Notes: generated by a model from the sequence alone, not told the origin. 64,000 nt of DNA from Burkholderia sp. S171 (GCF_009766085.1 NZ_LMUF01000041.1:72382-136381); one strand, 5' to 3'; positions 54,106 through 63,968 are shown, counted from the stretch's first letter. Made by a program: numbers and translations.

Positions 54106-54657
54106 TTAGACCTTCCGTTCGTGGTTCCACAACACGTCCGTTCCACCATCCACTCGATTCAACACGCGCGCCAGCACGAACAGCAAATCGGATAGCCGAT
54201 TCACATACTGCCGCGGCGCCGCGTTGATCTTGTCCACCCGGCCTAGCGCGACAATCGACCGCTCCGCGCGCCGGCACACCGTCCGGCCAACATGCGCGAG
54301 CGACGCCGCGCGCGATCCGCCCGGCAGGATGAACTCCTTCAGCGGCGGCAAAGTCGCGTTGTACCCCGCAATCCATTCATCGATACGAGCCAGATGCGAC
54401 TTCTCGATCATCGAATGGCCTGGAATGCAGAGCTCGCCGCCGAGATCGAAGAGATCGTGCTGGATGGCCGACAACGCGGCGCGTACGTCATCCGGCAGCG
54501 GTTCGCACAGCAGCACGCCAAGCTGCGAATTCAGTTCATCGACATCGCCGATCGCCGTGATCCGTGCGTCGTCCTTCTGCACGCGGCTACCGTCGCCGAG
54601 GCCGGTCGTGCCGTCGTCGCCGGTGCGCGTCGATATCTTGCTCAGGCGATTGCCCAT
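54106..54657 (-). CDS. Cob(I)alamin adenosyltransferase, PduO type
   Basis: This enzyme transfers the adenosyl group of ATP to cob(I)alamin, making coenzyme B12. I choose the start at 54657 (MGNRLSKISTRTGDDGTTGLGDGSR...), with GGAG six bases before it, giving 183 residues. Family signatures are STRTGDDGTTGLGDG, FILPGGSRAASLAHVGRTVCRRAER and the C-terminal VNRLSDLLFVLARVLNR. It is divergent from the next oxidase gene; no other cobalamin gene is nearby. Confidence 0.95.
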   Translation of the reverse strand: MGNRLSKISTRTGDDGTTGLGDGSRVQKDDARITAIGDVDELNSQLGVLLCEPLPDDVRAALSAIQHDLFDLGGELCIPGHSMIEKSHLARIDEWIAGYNATLPPLKEFILPGGSRAASLAHVGRTVCRRAERSIVALGRVDKINAAPRQYVNRLSDLLFVLARVLNRVDGGTDVLWNHERKV

Positions 54658-54862
54658 GATCTTCTCCAGGTTGCGCGGAACGCCGGTCAGCATCCGTGCT
54701 CATTATAGGCAACGTGCGGGCATCGCCCGACGGGCGGGCTCGAGGCAGGCTCGATCTGGGCTAACGGCGTAAAATGAGACCATAAAACGCACGATTCCCG
54801 CATTTCGATGCGAAATTTCGTGCATCCCAAAATGCCATCACACCGATGTCCGGAGACATGCC

Positions 54863-56278
54863 GTGAACCACCCCGTCCCACCGCTCGCCGTGCGCCGCAC
54901 GTTCCCCGCCGCCTTGCTCGACGCGCTGAAAGCCGCGTTTGCCGAACGTGTCTCCACCACCACCGCGGTCCGCGAACACCACGGCCGCGACGAATCGCCA
55001 TTCGATCCGCAACTGCCTGACGCGGTCGTTTTCGTGACTAGCACGGAAGAGGTCCAGACGGTGGTCCGGCTCTGCGCCGAACACAATGTCCCGGTCATTC
55101 CGTATGGCAACGGGTCGTCGCTGGAAGGTCATTTGCTGGCGGTTCAGGGCGGTGTATCCATCGATATGTCGGGTTTGAACCAGGTGTTGTCGATCGACGC
55201 CGAAGACCTGACGGTCACCGTGCAGCCCGGCATTTCGCGTAAGCAGTTGAACGAAGCGCTGAAAGACACCGGACTGTTTTTCCCGATCGATCCCGGGGCG
55301 GATGCGAGCATTGGCGGAATGTCGGCAACGCGTGCGTCCGGGACCAACGCCGTGCGCTACGGCACGATGCGCGAGAACGTGCTCGGCTTGACCGTCGTGT
55401 TAGCCGATGGCCGCGTCATCAAGACGGGCACCCGGGCGCGGAAATCGTCGGCCGGATACGACCTCACGCGATTGTTCGTGGGCTCGGAAGGCACGCTTGG
55501 CGTGATCGTCGAAATCACCGTGCGGCTTTATCCGCAGCCGGAAGCGGTATCGGCGGCGGTGTGCGCATTTCCATCAATGGGCGACGCCGTGCGCGCCACC
55601 ATCGAAACGATCCAGATGGGCGTGCCCGTGGCCCGCGTCGAGTTTCTGGATTCGCTGGCCGTGCGTGCGATCAACCGCCATTCGAACCTCACGTTCCGCG
55701 AATCGCCCATGTTGTTCTTCGAATTCCACGGCACGGAAAGCAGCGTGAAGGAACAGGCGGAAACGGTGCAGGAAATCGTCGCACAAAATAACGGCACCGA
55801 TTTCGAATGGGCAACGCGGCCGGAAGACCGCAGCCGCCTGTGGAACGCGCGTCACAACGCCTATTTCGCGATGCTGCAACTGAAGCCCGGCTGCCGCGCC
55901 GTAACAACCGACGTCTGCGTACCGATCTCGCGGCTGGCCGAATGTGTGATCGAAACGGAGCAGGACCTGAAGGTAAGCACGCTGCCCTGCCCGATCGTCG
56001 GCCATGTCGGCGACGGCAATTTCCACGTCGCCATGCTGCTCGATCCGGCCAAGCCCGAGGAATTCGAAGAAGCCGAGCGGATCAACCATCGCATTGTGGA
56101 GCGCGCGCTGCGCATGGGCGGAACCTGTACCGGCGAGCACGGCGTCGGACTGCACAAGATGGGTTTCATGATCGAGGAACACGGCGAAGACGCGATCAGC
56201 GTGATGCGCTCGATCAAACATGCGCTCGACCCGAAAAACCTGATGAACCCGGGCAAGATTTTCTCGTACGACGCTTGA
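54863..56278 (+). CDS. FAD-binding oxidase, D-lactate dehydrogenase (cytochrome)-like
   Basis: The 471-residue protein has the FAD PCMH fold (VIPYGNGSSLEGHLLAVQGG and DPGADASIGGMSATRASGTNAVRYGTM) and the C-terminal FAD oxidase domain with GHVGDGNFHVAML, then GGTCTGEHGVGLHKMGFM. It resembles eukaryotic and bacterial D-lactate dehydrogenases (LDHD/Dld2-like) and GlcD. The start is GTG at 54863 with CGGAG 10 bases before; a two-codon ATG CCG TGA overlaps the start out of frame. It lies immediately before glcDEF, so it probably oxidises a related 2-hydroxy acid such as D-lactate. Confidence 0.9.
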   Translation: MNHPVPPLAVRRTFPAALLDALKAAFAERVSTTTAVREHHGRDESPFDPQLPDAVVFVTSTEEVQTVVRLCAEHNVPVIPYGNGSSLEGHLLAVQGGVSIDMSGLNQVLSIDAEDLTVTVQPGISRKQLNEALKDTGLFFPIDPGADASIGGMSATRASGTNAVRYGTMRENVLGLTVVLADGRVIKTGTRARKSSAGYDLTRLFVGSEGTLGVIVEITVRLYPQPEAVSAAVCAFPSMGDAVRATIETIQMGVPVARVEFLDSLAVRAINRHSNLTFRESPMLFFEFHGTESSVKEQAETVQEIVAQNNGTDFEWATRPEDRSRLWNARHNAYFAMLQLKPGCRAVTTDVCVPISRLAECVIETEQDLKVSTLPCPIVGHVGDGNFHVAMLLDPAKPEEFEEAERINHRIVERALRMGGTCTGEHGVGLHKMGFMIEEHGEDAISVMRSIKHALDPKNLMNPGKIFSYDA

Positions 56279-56468
56279 TCGAACGGGGTTGATTAATTCG
56301 GGATAACCGAGCCGCGAGCAACGGCGCGGCGCGAACAACGCGCCCGCGCAAAAACATGCTCCGTCCCCGTAATTAGCCCGATCGACGGCAGCCACGCGCA
56401 GGTGCAAGATCAACCCTCTGCTTTTTGGAAATACTCCAGAGAGAGCACAAACACCGCCGGGAGAACAC

Positions 56469-57962
56469 ATGAACGCACCCGCCGAGCTAACGCCTGAAGT
56501 GTTGGCGCAACGTCAGCGCGAAGTGGTCCAGGCGTTGATGGCCGTGCTGCCGACGCATTGCCTGCTGTATCGCGAGGAAGACACGGCCGCTTACGAATGC
56601 GACGGGCTTGCGGCGTACAGGCGGCTGCCGCTTGCAGTCGCGTTGCCGGAAACCGAAGCACAGGTTCAGCGCGTCGTGCAGATCTGCGCACGGCTCGACG
56701 TGCCTATCGTCCCGCGTGGCGCCGGCACGGGCTTGTCGGGCGGCGCCATGCCGATCCGTCATGGCATCGTGGTGTCGCTTGCGCGCTTTCGCAAGATCGT
56801 GGAGGTTGACCCGTACGCACGGACTGCAACGGTCCAGCCGGGCGTGCGCAATCTCGCCATATCGGAAGCCGCGGCGCCCTTTGGGCTCTACTACGCGCCC
56901 GATCCGTCATCGCAGATTGCCTGCACGATCGGCGGAAATGTCAGCGAGAATTCCGGCGGCGTCCACTGTCTCAAGTACGGCCTCACGTGTCATAACGTGA
57001 TGCGGGTGCGCGCGGTATCGATGGAAGGCGACATCCTTGAATTCGGTTCGCTTGGGTTAGACGCGCCTGGGCTCGACCTGCTGGCCGTGTTGATCGGCAG
57101 TGAAGGCATGTTTGCCATCGTCACCGAAATCACCGTCAAGCTGATCCCGAAGCCGCAAACGGCCCAGGTGATCATGGCGAGCTTCGACGACGTCGTCAAA
57201 GGCGGCAACGCGGTCGCCGCGATCATCGCGGCCGGCATCATTCCCGCCGGGCTCGAAATGATGGATAAGCCCGCGACACGCGCCGTGGAAGAGTTCGTGA
57301 AAGCGGGCTACGACCTCGACGCGAAGGCCATCCTGCTCTGCGAATCGGACGGCACGCACGACGAAGTCATGGAGGAAATCGTGCGGATGACGGCCGTGCT
57401 GCGCGAATTCGGCGCGAATCGCATCCAGATTTCGCGCTCGGAAGCAGAACGGCTGAAATTCTGGTCCGGCCGCAAGAACGCCTTTCCGGCTGCCGGCCGT
57501 ATCTCGCCTGATTATTACTGCATGGACGGCACCGTGCCGCGCCGCCAGATCGGGCCGCTCCTGGCGCGTATTGAAGAGATGGAAAAAAAGTACGCACTGC
57601 GTTGCATGAACGTTTTCCATGCCGGCGACGGCAACATGCATCCGCTGATTCTTTTCAACGGCAACGATCTCGACGAATGGCATCGGGCCGAGGCATTCGG
57701 TTCGGACATCCTGGAAACGTGCGTGGAATTGGGCGGCACGGTGACGGGCGAGCATGGCGTGGGTATCGAAAAGATCAACTCCATGTGCGTCCAGTTTTCG
57801 CCCGAAGAACGCGATACGTTTCACGCGATAAAACGTGCCTTCGATGCTCCCGGCCTGCTGAATCCCGACAAAGGCATCCCGACGCGCGCGCGCTGCGCCG
57901 AGTACGGGAAAATGCATATTCGCGGCGGCTTGCTGCCGCATCCCGAGATACCGCGCTTTTAA
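56469..57962 (+). CDS. glcD: Glycolate oxidase subunit GlcD
   Basis: GlcD is the FAD subunit of glycolate oxidase, which oxidises glycolate to glyoxylate in the membrane-associated GlcDEF complex. The 497-residue protein has the FAD-binding VPRGAGTGLSGGAMPIRHGIV, CTIGGNVSENSGGVHCLKYGLT and FHAGDGNMHPLILFN, GEHGVGIEKI. A clear GGGAGAA ribosome binding site precedes the ATG. The gap to glcE is 179 bp, wider than in many species. Confidence 0.96.
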   Translation: MNAPAELTPEVLAQRQREVVQALMAVLPTHCLLYREEDTAAYECDGLAAYRRLPLAVALPETEAQVQRVVQICARLDVPIVPRGAGTGLSGGAMPIRHGIVVSLARFRKIVEVDPYARTATVQPGVRNLAISEAAAPFGLYYAPDPSSQIACTIGGNVSENSGGVHCLKYGLTCHNVMRVRAVSMEGDILEFGSLGLDAPGLDLLAVLIGSEGMFAIVTEITVKLIPKPQTAQVIMASFDDVVKGGNAVAAIIAAGIIPAGLEMMDKPATRAVEEFVKAGYDLDAKAILLCESDGTHDEVMEEIVRMTAVLREFGANRIQISRSEAERLKFWSGRKNAFPAAGRISPDYYCMDGTVPRRQIGPLLARIEEMEKKYALRCMNVFHAGDGNMHPLILFNGNDLDEWHRAEAFGSDILETCVELGGTVTGEHGVGIEKINSMCVQFSPEERDTFHAIKRAFDAPGLLNPDKGIPTRARCAEYGKMHIRGGLLPHPEIPRF

Positions 57963-58141
57963 ACGGCGTGTTTAGGCGATGCTTGTAAACGTTGCGTGTA
58001 GATAGACGTCCCTTTCAGGCATCGGCGGTGGTTCCAGGCGTTCAAACCCGTTCAAGTCCGCATAGGTATCCACGTTTATACGAGTGGCCGTGTGGGAACA
58101 CGCCGATACACTGACCCAAGAGCCATAAAACGCGGGACACC

Positions 58142-59230
58142 ATGACAGAGGAAGACATTGTTGCGAGCTGGTCCGAGCGTGTACGCGCCGCGACGGCAAG
58201 CAACACGCCGCTACGGATTCGCGGCGGCGGCACGAAGGACTGGTACGGGCAGACGCTGCAAGGCGAGATAGTCGATACGCGGGCGCATCGCGGGATTATC
58301 GAATATGACCCGGCCGAACTCGTGATCACCGCGAAAGCCGGCACGCCGCTCAGCGAGATCGAAGCGCGGCTGGACGAATGCGGTCAGATGCTGCCGTTCG
58401 AACCCCCGCACTTCGGCCCAAACGCCACGCTCGGCGGCTGTATTGCAGCCGGACTCGCCGGCCCGCGGCGCGCCGCGGCCGGCGCGCCGCGCGACTTCGT
58501 GCTCGGCGCCGTGGTGATGAACGGCCAGGGCCAGGTGCTGCATTTCGGCGGTCAGGTCGTGAAGAACGTGGCGGGCTACGACGTCTCGCGGCTGCTTGCC
58601 GGTTCGCTCGGCACGCTGGGGCTGATCCTGGAAGTATCGGTGAAAGTGCTGCCGAAACCTGTCGCCGAAGCCACGCTCAAGTTCGAAATGAACGACACGG
58701 ATGCCGTGCGCAAGCTCAACGAGTGGAGCGGCCATCCGTTGCCATTGACCGGCAGTGCGTGGCGCGACCACACGCTCGCGCTGCGCCTGGGTGGCGCGGA
58801 AGCGGCGGTGAAAGCAGCGCGGACATCGTTGGGCGGCGAAGTGGTGGACGCGGTCGAAGCCGAGCGTTTCTGGTGCGGTTTGCGCGAGCAATCCGATCCG
58901 TTTTTCGCCGTCATCCCGCCGAAGTCCGCTTTGTGGCGGCTGTCGCTGCCATCGATTGCCGAGCCGATGCATCTTCCCGGCCCGCATCTGATGGAATGGG
59001 GCGGCGCGCAACGCTGGTGGATCACCGACGCCGATCCGCAAACCGTGCGCATCAGCGCCAAGCAGGCCGGTGGCCACGCGACCATCTTCCGATCGGGCGC
59101 GGTGTATGACCGCAACGCAGGCGTCTTCACGCCCTTGCCCGCCCCGTTGATGAAGATTCATCGTGGCCTGAAAGCTGCATTCGATCCCGCGAGCGTTTTC
59201 AATCGCGGCCGCCTCTACCCCGACTTCTGA
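58142..59230 (+). CDS. glcE: Glycolate oxidase subunit GlcE
   Basis: GlcE is the second FAD-binding-fold subunit of glycolate oxidase. The 362-residue protein has LRIRGGGTKDWYG, FGPNATLGGCIAAGLAGPRRAAAGAPRDFVLGAVVMNGQGQVLHFGGQVVKNVAGYDVSRLLAGSLGTL (shortened here to its parts GGCIAAGL and KNVAGYDVSRLL) and the C-terminal FDPASVFNRGRLYPDF. It is shorter than GlcD because it lacks the full C-terminal domain. It precedes glcF by 16 bp. Confidence 0.95.
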   Translation: MTEEDIVASWSERVRAATASNTPLRIRGGGTKDWYGQTLQGEIVDTRAHRGIIEYDPAELVITAKAGTPLSEIEARLDECGQMLPFEPPHFGPNATLGGCIAAGLAGPRRAAAGAPRDFVLGAVVMNGQGQVLHFGGQVVKNVAGYDVSRLLAGSLGTLGLILEVSVKVLPKPVAEATLKFEMNDTDAVRKLNEWSGHPLPLTGSAWRDHTLALRLGGAEAAVKAARTSLGGEVVDAVEAERFWCGLREQSDPFFAVIPPKSALWRLSLPSIAEPMHLPGPHLMEWGGAQRWWITDADPQTVRISAKQAGGHATIFRSGAVYDRNAGVFTPLPAPLMKIHRGLKAAFDPASVFNRGRLYPDF

Positions 59231-59246
59231 ACTGAAGACACACGCA

Positions 59247-60473
59247 ATGCAAACCAACCTCGCCGACTTCATGCGCGACACCGCCGATGGCGAAGAAGCC
59301 GAGGCCATTCTGCGCAAGTGCGTGCATTGCGGATTTTGCACGGCGACGTGCCCGACCTACCAGATACTGGGCGATGAACTCGACGGCCCGCGTGGCCGGA
59401 TCTATCTGATCAAGCAAATGCTGGAAGGCGCGCCCGTTACACGCAGCACGCAACTGCATCTGGACCGCTGCCTCACGTGCCGCAATTGCGAAACTACGTG
59501 CCCATCAGGCGTGCAGTATGGACGGCTGGTGGAGATTGGCCGGAAGGTCGTGGAAGAAAAAGTGGAGCGGCCGTTCGGCCAGCGTGTACAACGCAAACTC
59601 CTCGCCAACTTCCTGCCGAACAGCAAGCTTTTCACGCCCGCGATGAAACTCGGCCAGCAGTTCCGGCCTCTGTTGCCCAAAGCCTTGCGGACCAAGATTC
59701 CGGTCGCACAACGGCCGCTCGAACCGCCAACCGGCACGCATGAGCGCACGATGCTGATGCTCGCCGGCTGCGTTCAGCCAGCCATGATGCCGAACGTCAA
59801 CATAGCGACTGCAAGAGTGTTCGATGCATTAGGCATCCAGATCCTGACCGCACCGGGCGCGGGCTGTTGCGGCGCGATCCGCCTGCATCTCGGCTACAAC
59901 GATGAAGCGCTGGACGACGTGCGCAACAACATCGACGCGTGGTGGCCGTATGTCGAAAACGGCGTGGAAGCGATCGTGATGAACGCGTCCGGTTGCGGCG
60001 CGACGGTGAAGGAATACGCGCATTTGCTGCGCAATGACCCGGTCTACGCAGAGAAGGCCGCACGGATCGTGGACCTGACGCGAGACTTGTCGGAAATCCT
60101 GCCGCAATACGAGGACGAACTAACCGCGATGGCGAGGCGTCGCGCCGTGCACACCGTCGCGTTCCACCCGCCGTGCACGCTGCAGCATGGCCAGCAGATC
60201 CGCGGTCACGTGGAAAACTTGCTGACAGCGTTGGGCATCGAAGTGCATCTTCCCGCCGATAACCACTTGTGCTGCGGCTCGGCTGGAACGTACTCGGTGC
60301 TGCAGCCCAAACTCTCGTACGCATTGCGCGACCAGAAACTCGATGCGCTCGACAAGCTCGAGCCGCAGATGATCGTCTCGGCCAATGTGGGCTGTATCGC
60401 GCATTTGCAAAGCGGCACGTCCACGCCCGTCGTGCACTGGATTCAACTGGTCGAACATCTGCTGTATGGCTAA
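59247..60473 (+). CDS. glcF: Glycolate oxidase iron-sulfur subunit GlcF
   Basis: GlcF carries the electrons from the FAD subunits of glycolate oxidase. The 408-residue protein has two 4Fe-4S motifs near the N-terminus (CVHCGFCTATCPTYQ and CLTCRNCETTCPSG) and two CCG-type cysteine domains further on (GAGCCGAIRLHLG and LCCGSAGTYSVLQP). The 16-bp gap to glcE supports an operon. Confidence 0.96.
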   Translation: MQTNLADFMRDTADGEEAEAILRKCVHCGFCTATCPTYQILGDELDGPRGRIYLIKQMLEGAPVTRSTQLHLDRCLTCRNCETTCPSGVQYGRLVEIGRKVVEEKVERPFGQRVQRKLLANFLPNSKLFTPAMKLGQQFRPLLPKALRTKIPVAQRPLEPPTGTHERTMLMLAGCVQPAMMPNVNIATARVFDALGIQILTAPGAGCCGAIRLHLGYNDEALDDVRNNIDAWWPYVENGVEAIVMNASGCGATVKEYAHLLRNDPVYAEKAARIVDLTRDLSEILPQYEDELTAMARRRAVHTVAFHPPCTLQHGQQIRGHVENLLTALGIEVHLPADNHLCCGSAGTYSVLQPKLSYALRDQKLDALDKLEPQMIVSANVGCIAHLQSGTSTPVVHWIQLVEHLLYG

Positions 60474-60554
60474 CGCTGGCGGGCGTTGGCTGAATCGTGG
60501 CGCCGCGTCCGTATAATCGGCACTCTGCTTACTCGATATGCGGCGTCCGATTCC

Positions 60555-61259
60555 ATGTCTTCCTCTCATGTAGCCCGTCACCTCGACGAAGTCCGTCAGC
60601 GGATCGCCAAAGCGGCGGCGGATGCCTCGCGCGACGCGTCCTCGGTCACGTTGCTCGCGGTATCGAAAACTTTTCCTGCCGAGGACGTCCGCGCTGCCTT
60701 CGACGCCGGACAACGCGCGTTCGGCGAAAACTACGTACAGGAAGCGGTCGCGAAAATAAGCGAGCTGGCGGATTTGCGCAGCGAGGTCGAGTGGCATTTC
60801 ATCGGACCGTTGCAGTCGAACAAGACGAAGGTAGTTGCCGAGAATTTCGACTGGGTGCATTCGGTGGATCGGCTAAAGATTGCCGAGCGTTTGTCCGATC
60901 AGCGTGGCGACAACATGGCTGCGCTTAATATCTGCCTGCAAGTGAATGTCAGCGGAGAGGCATCGAAAAGTGGCGTGACGCCCGACGAAACGCTGGCGCT
61001 TGCGCGCGCCATTGCCGCTCTTCCGAAGCTCAGGTTACGCGGCTTGATGGCGATTCCCGAACCGGCCGGCACGCTCGATGAACAACGCGCGCCGCATCGG
61101 CGTCTGCGTGAAATCATGGACACGTTGCGCGCGGACGGACTCGAACTCGACACGCTTTCCATGGGGATGTCGGCGGATATTGAAGCCGCCATTCTTGAAG
61201 GCTCGACCATGGTTCGTATTGGCACGGCGATCTTCGGCGCCCGCGATTATTCCCATTAA
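60555..61259 (+). CDS. yggS: PLP homeostasis protein, YggS family
   Basis: YggS-type proteins bind pyridoxal 5'-phosphate without known catalysis and keep PLP and amino acid pools balanced. The start at 60555 (MSSSHVARHLDEVRQRIAKA...) gives 234 residues. Signatures are VTLLAVSKTFPAEDVRAAFDAGQRAFGENYVQEA, with the PLP Lys, WHFIGPLQSNK and LSMGMSADIEAAILEGSTMVRIGTAIFG. It is followed by proC after 26 bp, the usual neighbour. Confidence 0.95.
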   Translation: MSSSHVARHLDEVRQRIAKAAADASRDASSVTLLAVSKTFPAEDVRAAFDAGQRAFGENYVQEAVAKISELADLRSEVEWHFIGPLQSNKTKVVAENFDWVHSVDRLKIAERLSDQRGDNMAALNICLQVNVSGEASKSGVTPDETLALARAIAALPKLRLRGLMAIPEPAGTLDEQRAPHRRLREIMDTLRADGLELDTLSMGMSADIEAAILEGSTMVRIGTAIFGARDYSH

Positions 61260-61285
61260 TTCTTCTCGACCACTTCTACTTCATC

Positions 61286-62098
61286 ATGAAAATTGCATTT
61301 ATCGGTGGCGGCAACATGGCGTCGGCGCTCGTTGGCGGGTTGATCAAGCGCGGCGTCGCGCCGGCGGATCTGTACGTTGTCGATCCCGGCGAAGAAGCCA
61401 GGCAGCGCGTTGACAAGCAGTTCGGTATTACGACAGGCGAGGCGATCGATTCGAAGCTGGCGGACTATGACGCCATCCTGCTTGCCGTCAAACCGCAGGT
61501 GTTGAAGGACGTGGCTGCAGCCTTGCAACCGGTTTTGTCGAAGCAACTGGTGATCAGTATTGCAGCGGGCATTCGCGCCGCCGATTTGTCGCGCTGGCTC
61601 GGCGGCTACACGCAGATCGTGCGCACGATGCCGAATACGCCCGCGTTGATCGGCATGGGCGTGACGGGGTTGGCCGCGTTGCCGGGTGTCGATGATGCAG
61701 CGAAGGCGCTGGCATCGAAGGTATTGGAAGCGGTGGGTGAAATCGTCTGGTTCGACGACGAAACGAAGATCGACGCGGTCACCGCCATTTCTGGCAGCGG
61801 CCCGGCGTACGTGTTCTACTTCATCGAAGCGATGCAGGAAGCCGCGCGGCAGCTCGGCATGGACGAAGAGCAAGGGCGCGCGCTCGCGGTGGCTACGTTC
61901 ACCGGCGCGGCTCAGCTCGCGGCGCAATCGGGTGAACCGGCGAGTGTGTTGCGGGAGCGCGTGACATCGAAGGGTGGCACAACGGCCGCAGCTTTAGCTT
62001 CCTTCGATGCCCAAGGCGTGAAGGATGCGATCGTCCGTGGCGCGTTGGCGGCGGATGCGCGGGCGAAGGAAATGGGCGTGGAGTTGGGGAAGGCTTGA
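61286..62098 (+). CDS. proC: Pyrroline-5-carboxylate reductase
   Basis: ProC reduces pyrroline-5-carboxylate to proline with NAD(P)H. The 270-residue protein starts with the Rossmann motif IAFIGGGNMASALVGGLIKRG, continues with RTMPNTPALIGMGVTGL, and has the C-terminal AVTAISGSGPAYVFYFIEAM and ERVTSKGGTTAAALASF. It is paired with yggS. Convergent ubiA follows after about 190 bp. Confidence 0.97.
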   Translation: MKIAFIGGGNMASALVGGLIKRGVAPADLYVVDPGEEARQRVDKQFGITTGEAIDSKLADYDAILLAVKPQVLKDVAAALQPVLSKQLVISIAAGIRAADLSRWLGGYTQIVRTMPNTPALIGMGVTGLAALPGVDDAAKALASKVLEAVGEIVWFDDETKIDAVTAISGSGPAYVFYFIEAMQEAARQLGMDEEQGRALAVATFTGAAQLAAQSGEPASVLRERVTSKGGTTAAALASFDAQGVKDAIVRGALAADARAKEMGVELGKA

Positions 62099-62116
62099 GT
62101 CGGTCCGATCGATGAG

Positions 62117-62144
62117 AAAAGCCACGAGGGTCGTGGCTTCTTGT
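62117..62144 (+). terminator. Weak hairpin downstream of proC
   Basis: GCCACGA (62121-62127), ggg, TCGTGGC (62131-62137), preceded by AAAA and followed by TTCTTGT. The T-tract is short, so it is a candidate terminator for proC at best. Confidence 0.5.
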
Positions 62145-62286
62145 GACCGGACTTATCGGTCAGGCTACCGGTCAGACGCGCTCGCGTTAGCGTCCTTGCG
62201 TTGCTCGGCTCCGCGCGAAGAAATCCTGGCGTCGTGCGAATGCAACCGACTTGAAACAATTCAAGCGCCTGTTGAGTTGAATTGCC

Positions 62287-63147
62287 TTACCGCATGAACG
62301 CGTAATGCGCCGCAATGCCGGCGAACAGAACGCCGCCGAGCCAGTTGTTATGTTTGAACGCGACGAAGCACGGCATGCGCTCGCGGTTCTTGATCAGCGT
62401 GTAGTGATAGATCGCGCAGGCCACCGCCGCCGCCCAGCCGATCCAGTACACCAAGCCGAACGCCAAGGTCATGCCAATCCACACGTAAATCCCGAGCGTC
62501 ACGGCATAACACAGCATGATGGCCAGCACATCGAAGCGTCCAAACGTCAGCGCGGATGTGCGTATTCCAATCTTGATGTCGTCGTCACGATCGACCATCG
62601 CGTATTCAGTGTCGTAGGCGACCGACCAGAACACGTTCGCGGCGAGCATGATCCACGCGAGCGGCGGCACGTGGTCCTGCACGGCGGCGAAGGCCATCGG
62701 AATGCCGAAGCCGAATGCGATGCCCAGATACGCCTGAGGGATCGCGAAAAACCGCTTGGTGAAGGGGTAACTTCCCGCGACAAAAAGCGCAAACACCGAG
62801 AGCTCTTTCGTCAGCGTGTTGAGCGGCAGGATCAGCAAGAACGCTATTGCCGATAAAACCACCGCCAGCGCCACCGCTTCCCATGCAGCAATCTTGCCGG
62901 ACGTGATCGGGCGATTTTCGGTGCGCTTCACGTGTTTATCGAAGTCACGATCTGCGTAGTCGTTGATCGCGCAACCCGCCGAGCGCATCAGCAGCGTGCC
63001 GAGCACGAAGATCAGCAAGAGCATCGGCGATGGACGACCGCTCGATGCAATCCACAGCGCATTGAGCGTCGGCCACAGCAACAGTAAGCTGCCAATGGGC
63101 TTGTCCATCCGGACGAGGCGGAGATACAGCGGAAGGCGAGCGAGCAT
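62287..63147 (-). CDS. ubiA: 4-hydroxybenzoate octaprenyltransferase
   Basis: UbiA attaches the polyprenyl chain to 4-hydroxybenzoate in ubiquinone synthesis in the inner membrane. The 286-residue protein is largely hydrophobic with about eight membrane helices. It has the first aspartate-rich motif in GCAINDYADRDFDKHVKRTENRP and the second in AYDTEYAMVDRDDDIKIGIRTSA. It converges on proC and is upstream-adjacent to dps, which is on the same strand. Confidence 0.97.
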   Translation of the reverse strand: MLARLPLYLRLVRMDKPIGSLLLLWPTLNALWIASSGRPSPMLLLIFVLGTLLMRSAGCAINDYADRDFDKHVKRTENRPITSGKIAAWEAVALAVVLSAIAFLLILPLNTLTKELSVFALFVAGSYPFTKRFFAIPQAYLGIAFGFGIPMAFAAVQDHVPPLAWIMLAANVFWSVAYDTEYAMVDRDDDIKIGIRTSALTFGRFDVLAIMLCYAVTLGIYVWIGMTLAFGLVYWIGWAAAVACAIYHYTLIKNRERMPCFVAFKHNNWLGGVLFAGIAAHYAFMR

Positions 63148-63304
63148 GGCGAATGGGCGACGGCGAATAGCGGTGACCGTATTTTAAGGCAGACGAACCA
63201 AACGGCTTGTTTTCGGTTTTCGCCGGTGCGGACGGGTCTGATCGCATCGCTGAAAACGGCGCTATAAACCGCATCCGCATAAAGACCCGAAACCCCAAAA
63301 AACC

Positions 63305-63337
63305 AAAAGCCCCGCATTCGTCGAACACGGGGCTTTT
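63305..63337. terminator. Terminator downstream of dps
   Basis: AAAAGCCCCG (63305-63314) pairs with CGGGGCTTTT (63328-63337) around a 13-base loop. It lies 41 bp beyond the dps stop on the minus strand and before ubiA, with tracts on both sides. Confidence 0.85.
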
Positions 63338-63377
63338 CCAATCGCCCGATCAATCCGTGGCGATCAACTTCAAAATC

Positions 63378-63869
63378 TTACTGTCCCAGCATCGCGCGCA
63401 ACATCCACGCGGTCTTCTCATGAATCTGCATGCGCTGTGTCAACAGATCAGCCGTCGGTTCGTCGTTGGCGCTATCGGTGAGCGGGAAAATCGCGCGCGC
63501 CGTGCGCACGACCGCTTCCTGCCCTTCCACCAACTGGCGAATCATTTCTTCGGCGACGGGAATGCCATCGGCTTCCGGAATGGACGACAGCTTCGCAAAC
63601 TCACGATAGCTACCCGGCGCGTACACGCCCAGCGCGCGAATGCGTTCAGCGATCGAATCAACCGCCAGCGCGAGTTCCGTGTATTGCCCTTCGAACATCA
63701 AATGGAGGGTGTTGAACATCGGCCCCGTGACGTTCCAGTGAAAATTATGGGTCTTCAAATAAAGCGTGTAGGTATCGGCCAATAGATGCGACAAACCATC
63801 GGCAATCTTCTTGCGGTCTTTGTCGCTGATACCGATGTTCACAGCCGGTGATGCGATTTTCTTCGCCAT
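63378..63869 (-). CDS. dps: Dps-family DNA-binding/ferritin-like protein
   Basis: Dps forms a dodecamer that oxidises and stores iron and protects DNA under oxidative stress. The 163-residue protein has the ferroxidase segment KTHNFHWNVTGPMFNTLHLMFEGQYTELALAVDSIAERIR (cited here in parts: His41 and His44 in HNFHW, the Glu60 and Glu65 region) and the C-terminal ferritin-like helices. A GGAG ribosome binding site lies before the ATG. In this group it is commonly next to oxyR, which would lie off the right edge. Confidence 0.95.
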   Translation of the reverse strand: MAKKIASPAVNIGISDKDRKKIADGLSHLLADTYTLYLKTHNFHWNVTGPMFNTLHLMFEGQYTELALAVDSIAERIRALGVYAPGSYREFAKLSSIPEADGIPVAEEMIRQLVEGQEAVVRTARAIFPLTDSANDEPTADLLTQRMQIHEKTAWMLRAMLGQ

Positions 63870-63968
63870 AGTGACTCCGTGAGAGTGATACGAACGGTGC
63901 GGGCGCCCCGGTTAAAGCTGCTGCCGGGGCTGCCGAGCGTTCGTCAGTTTATCTTAGAAACGCGGCGC

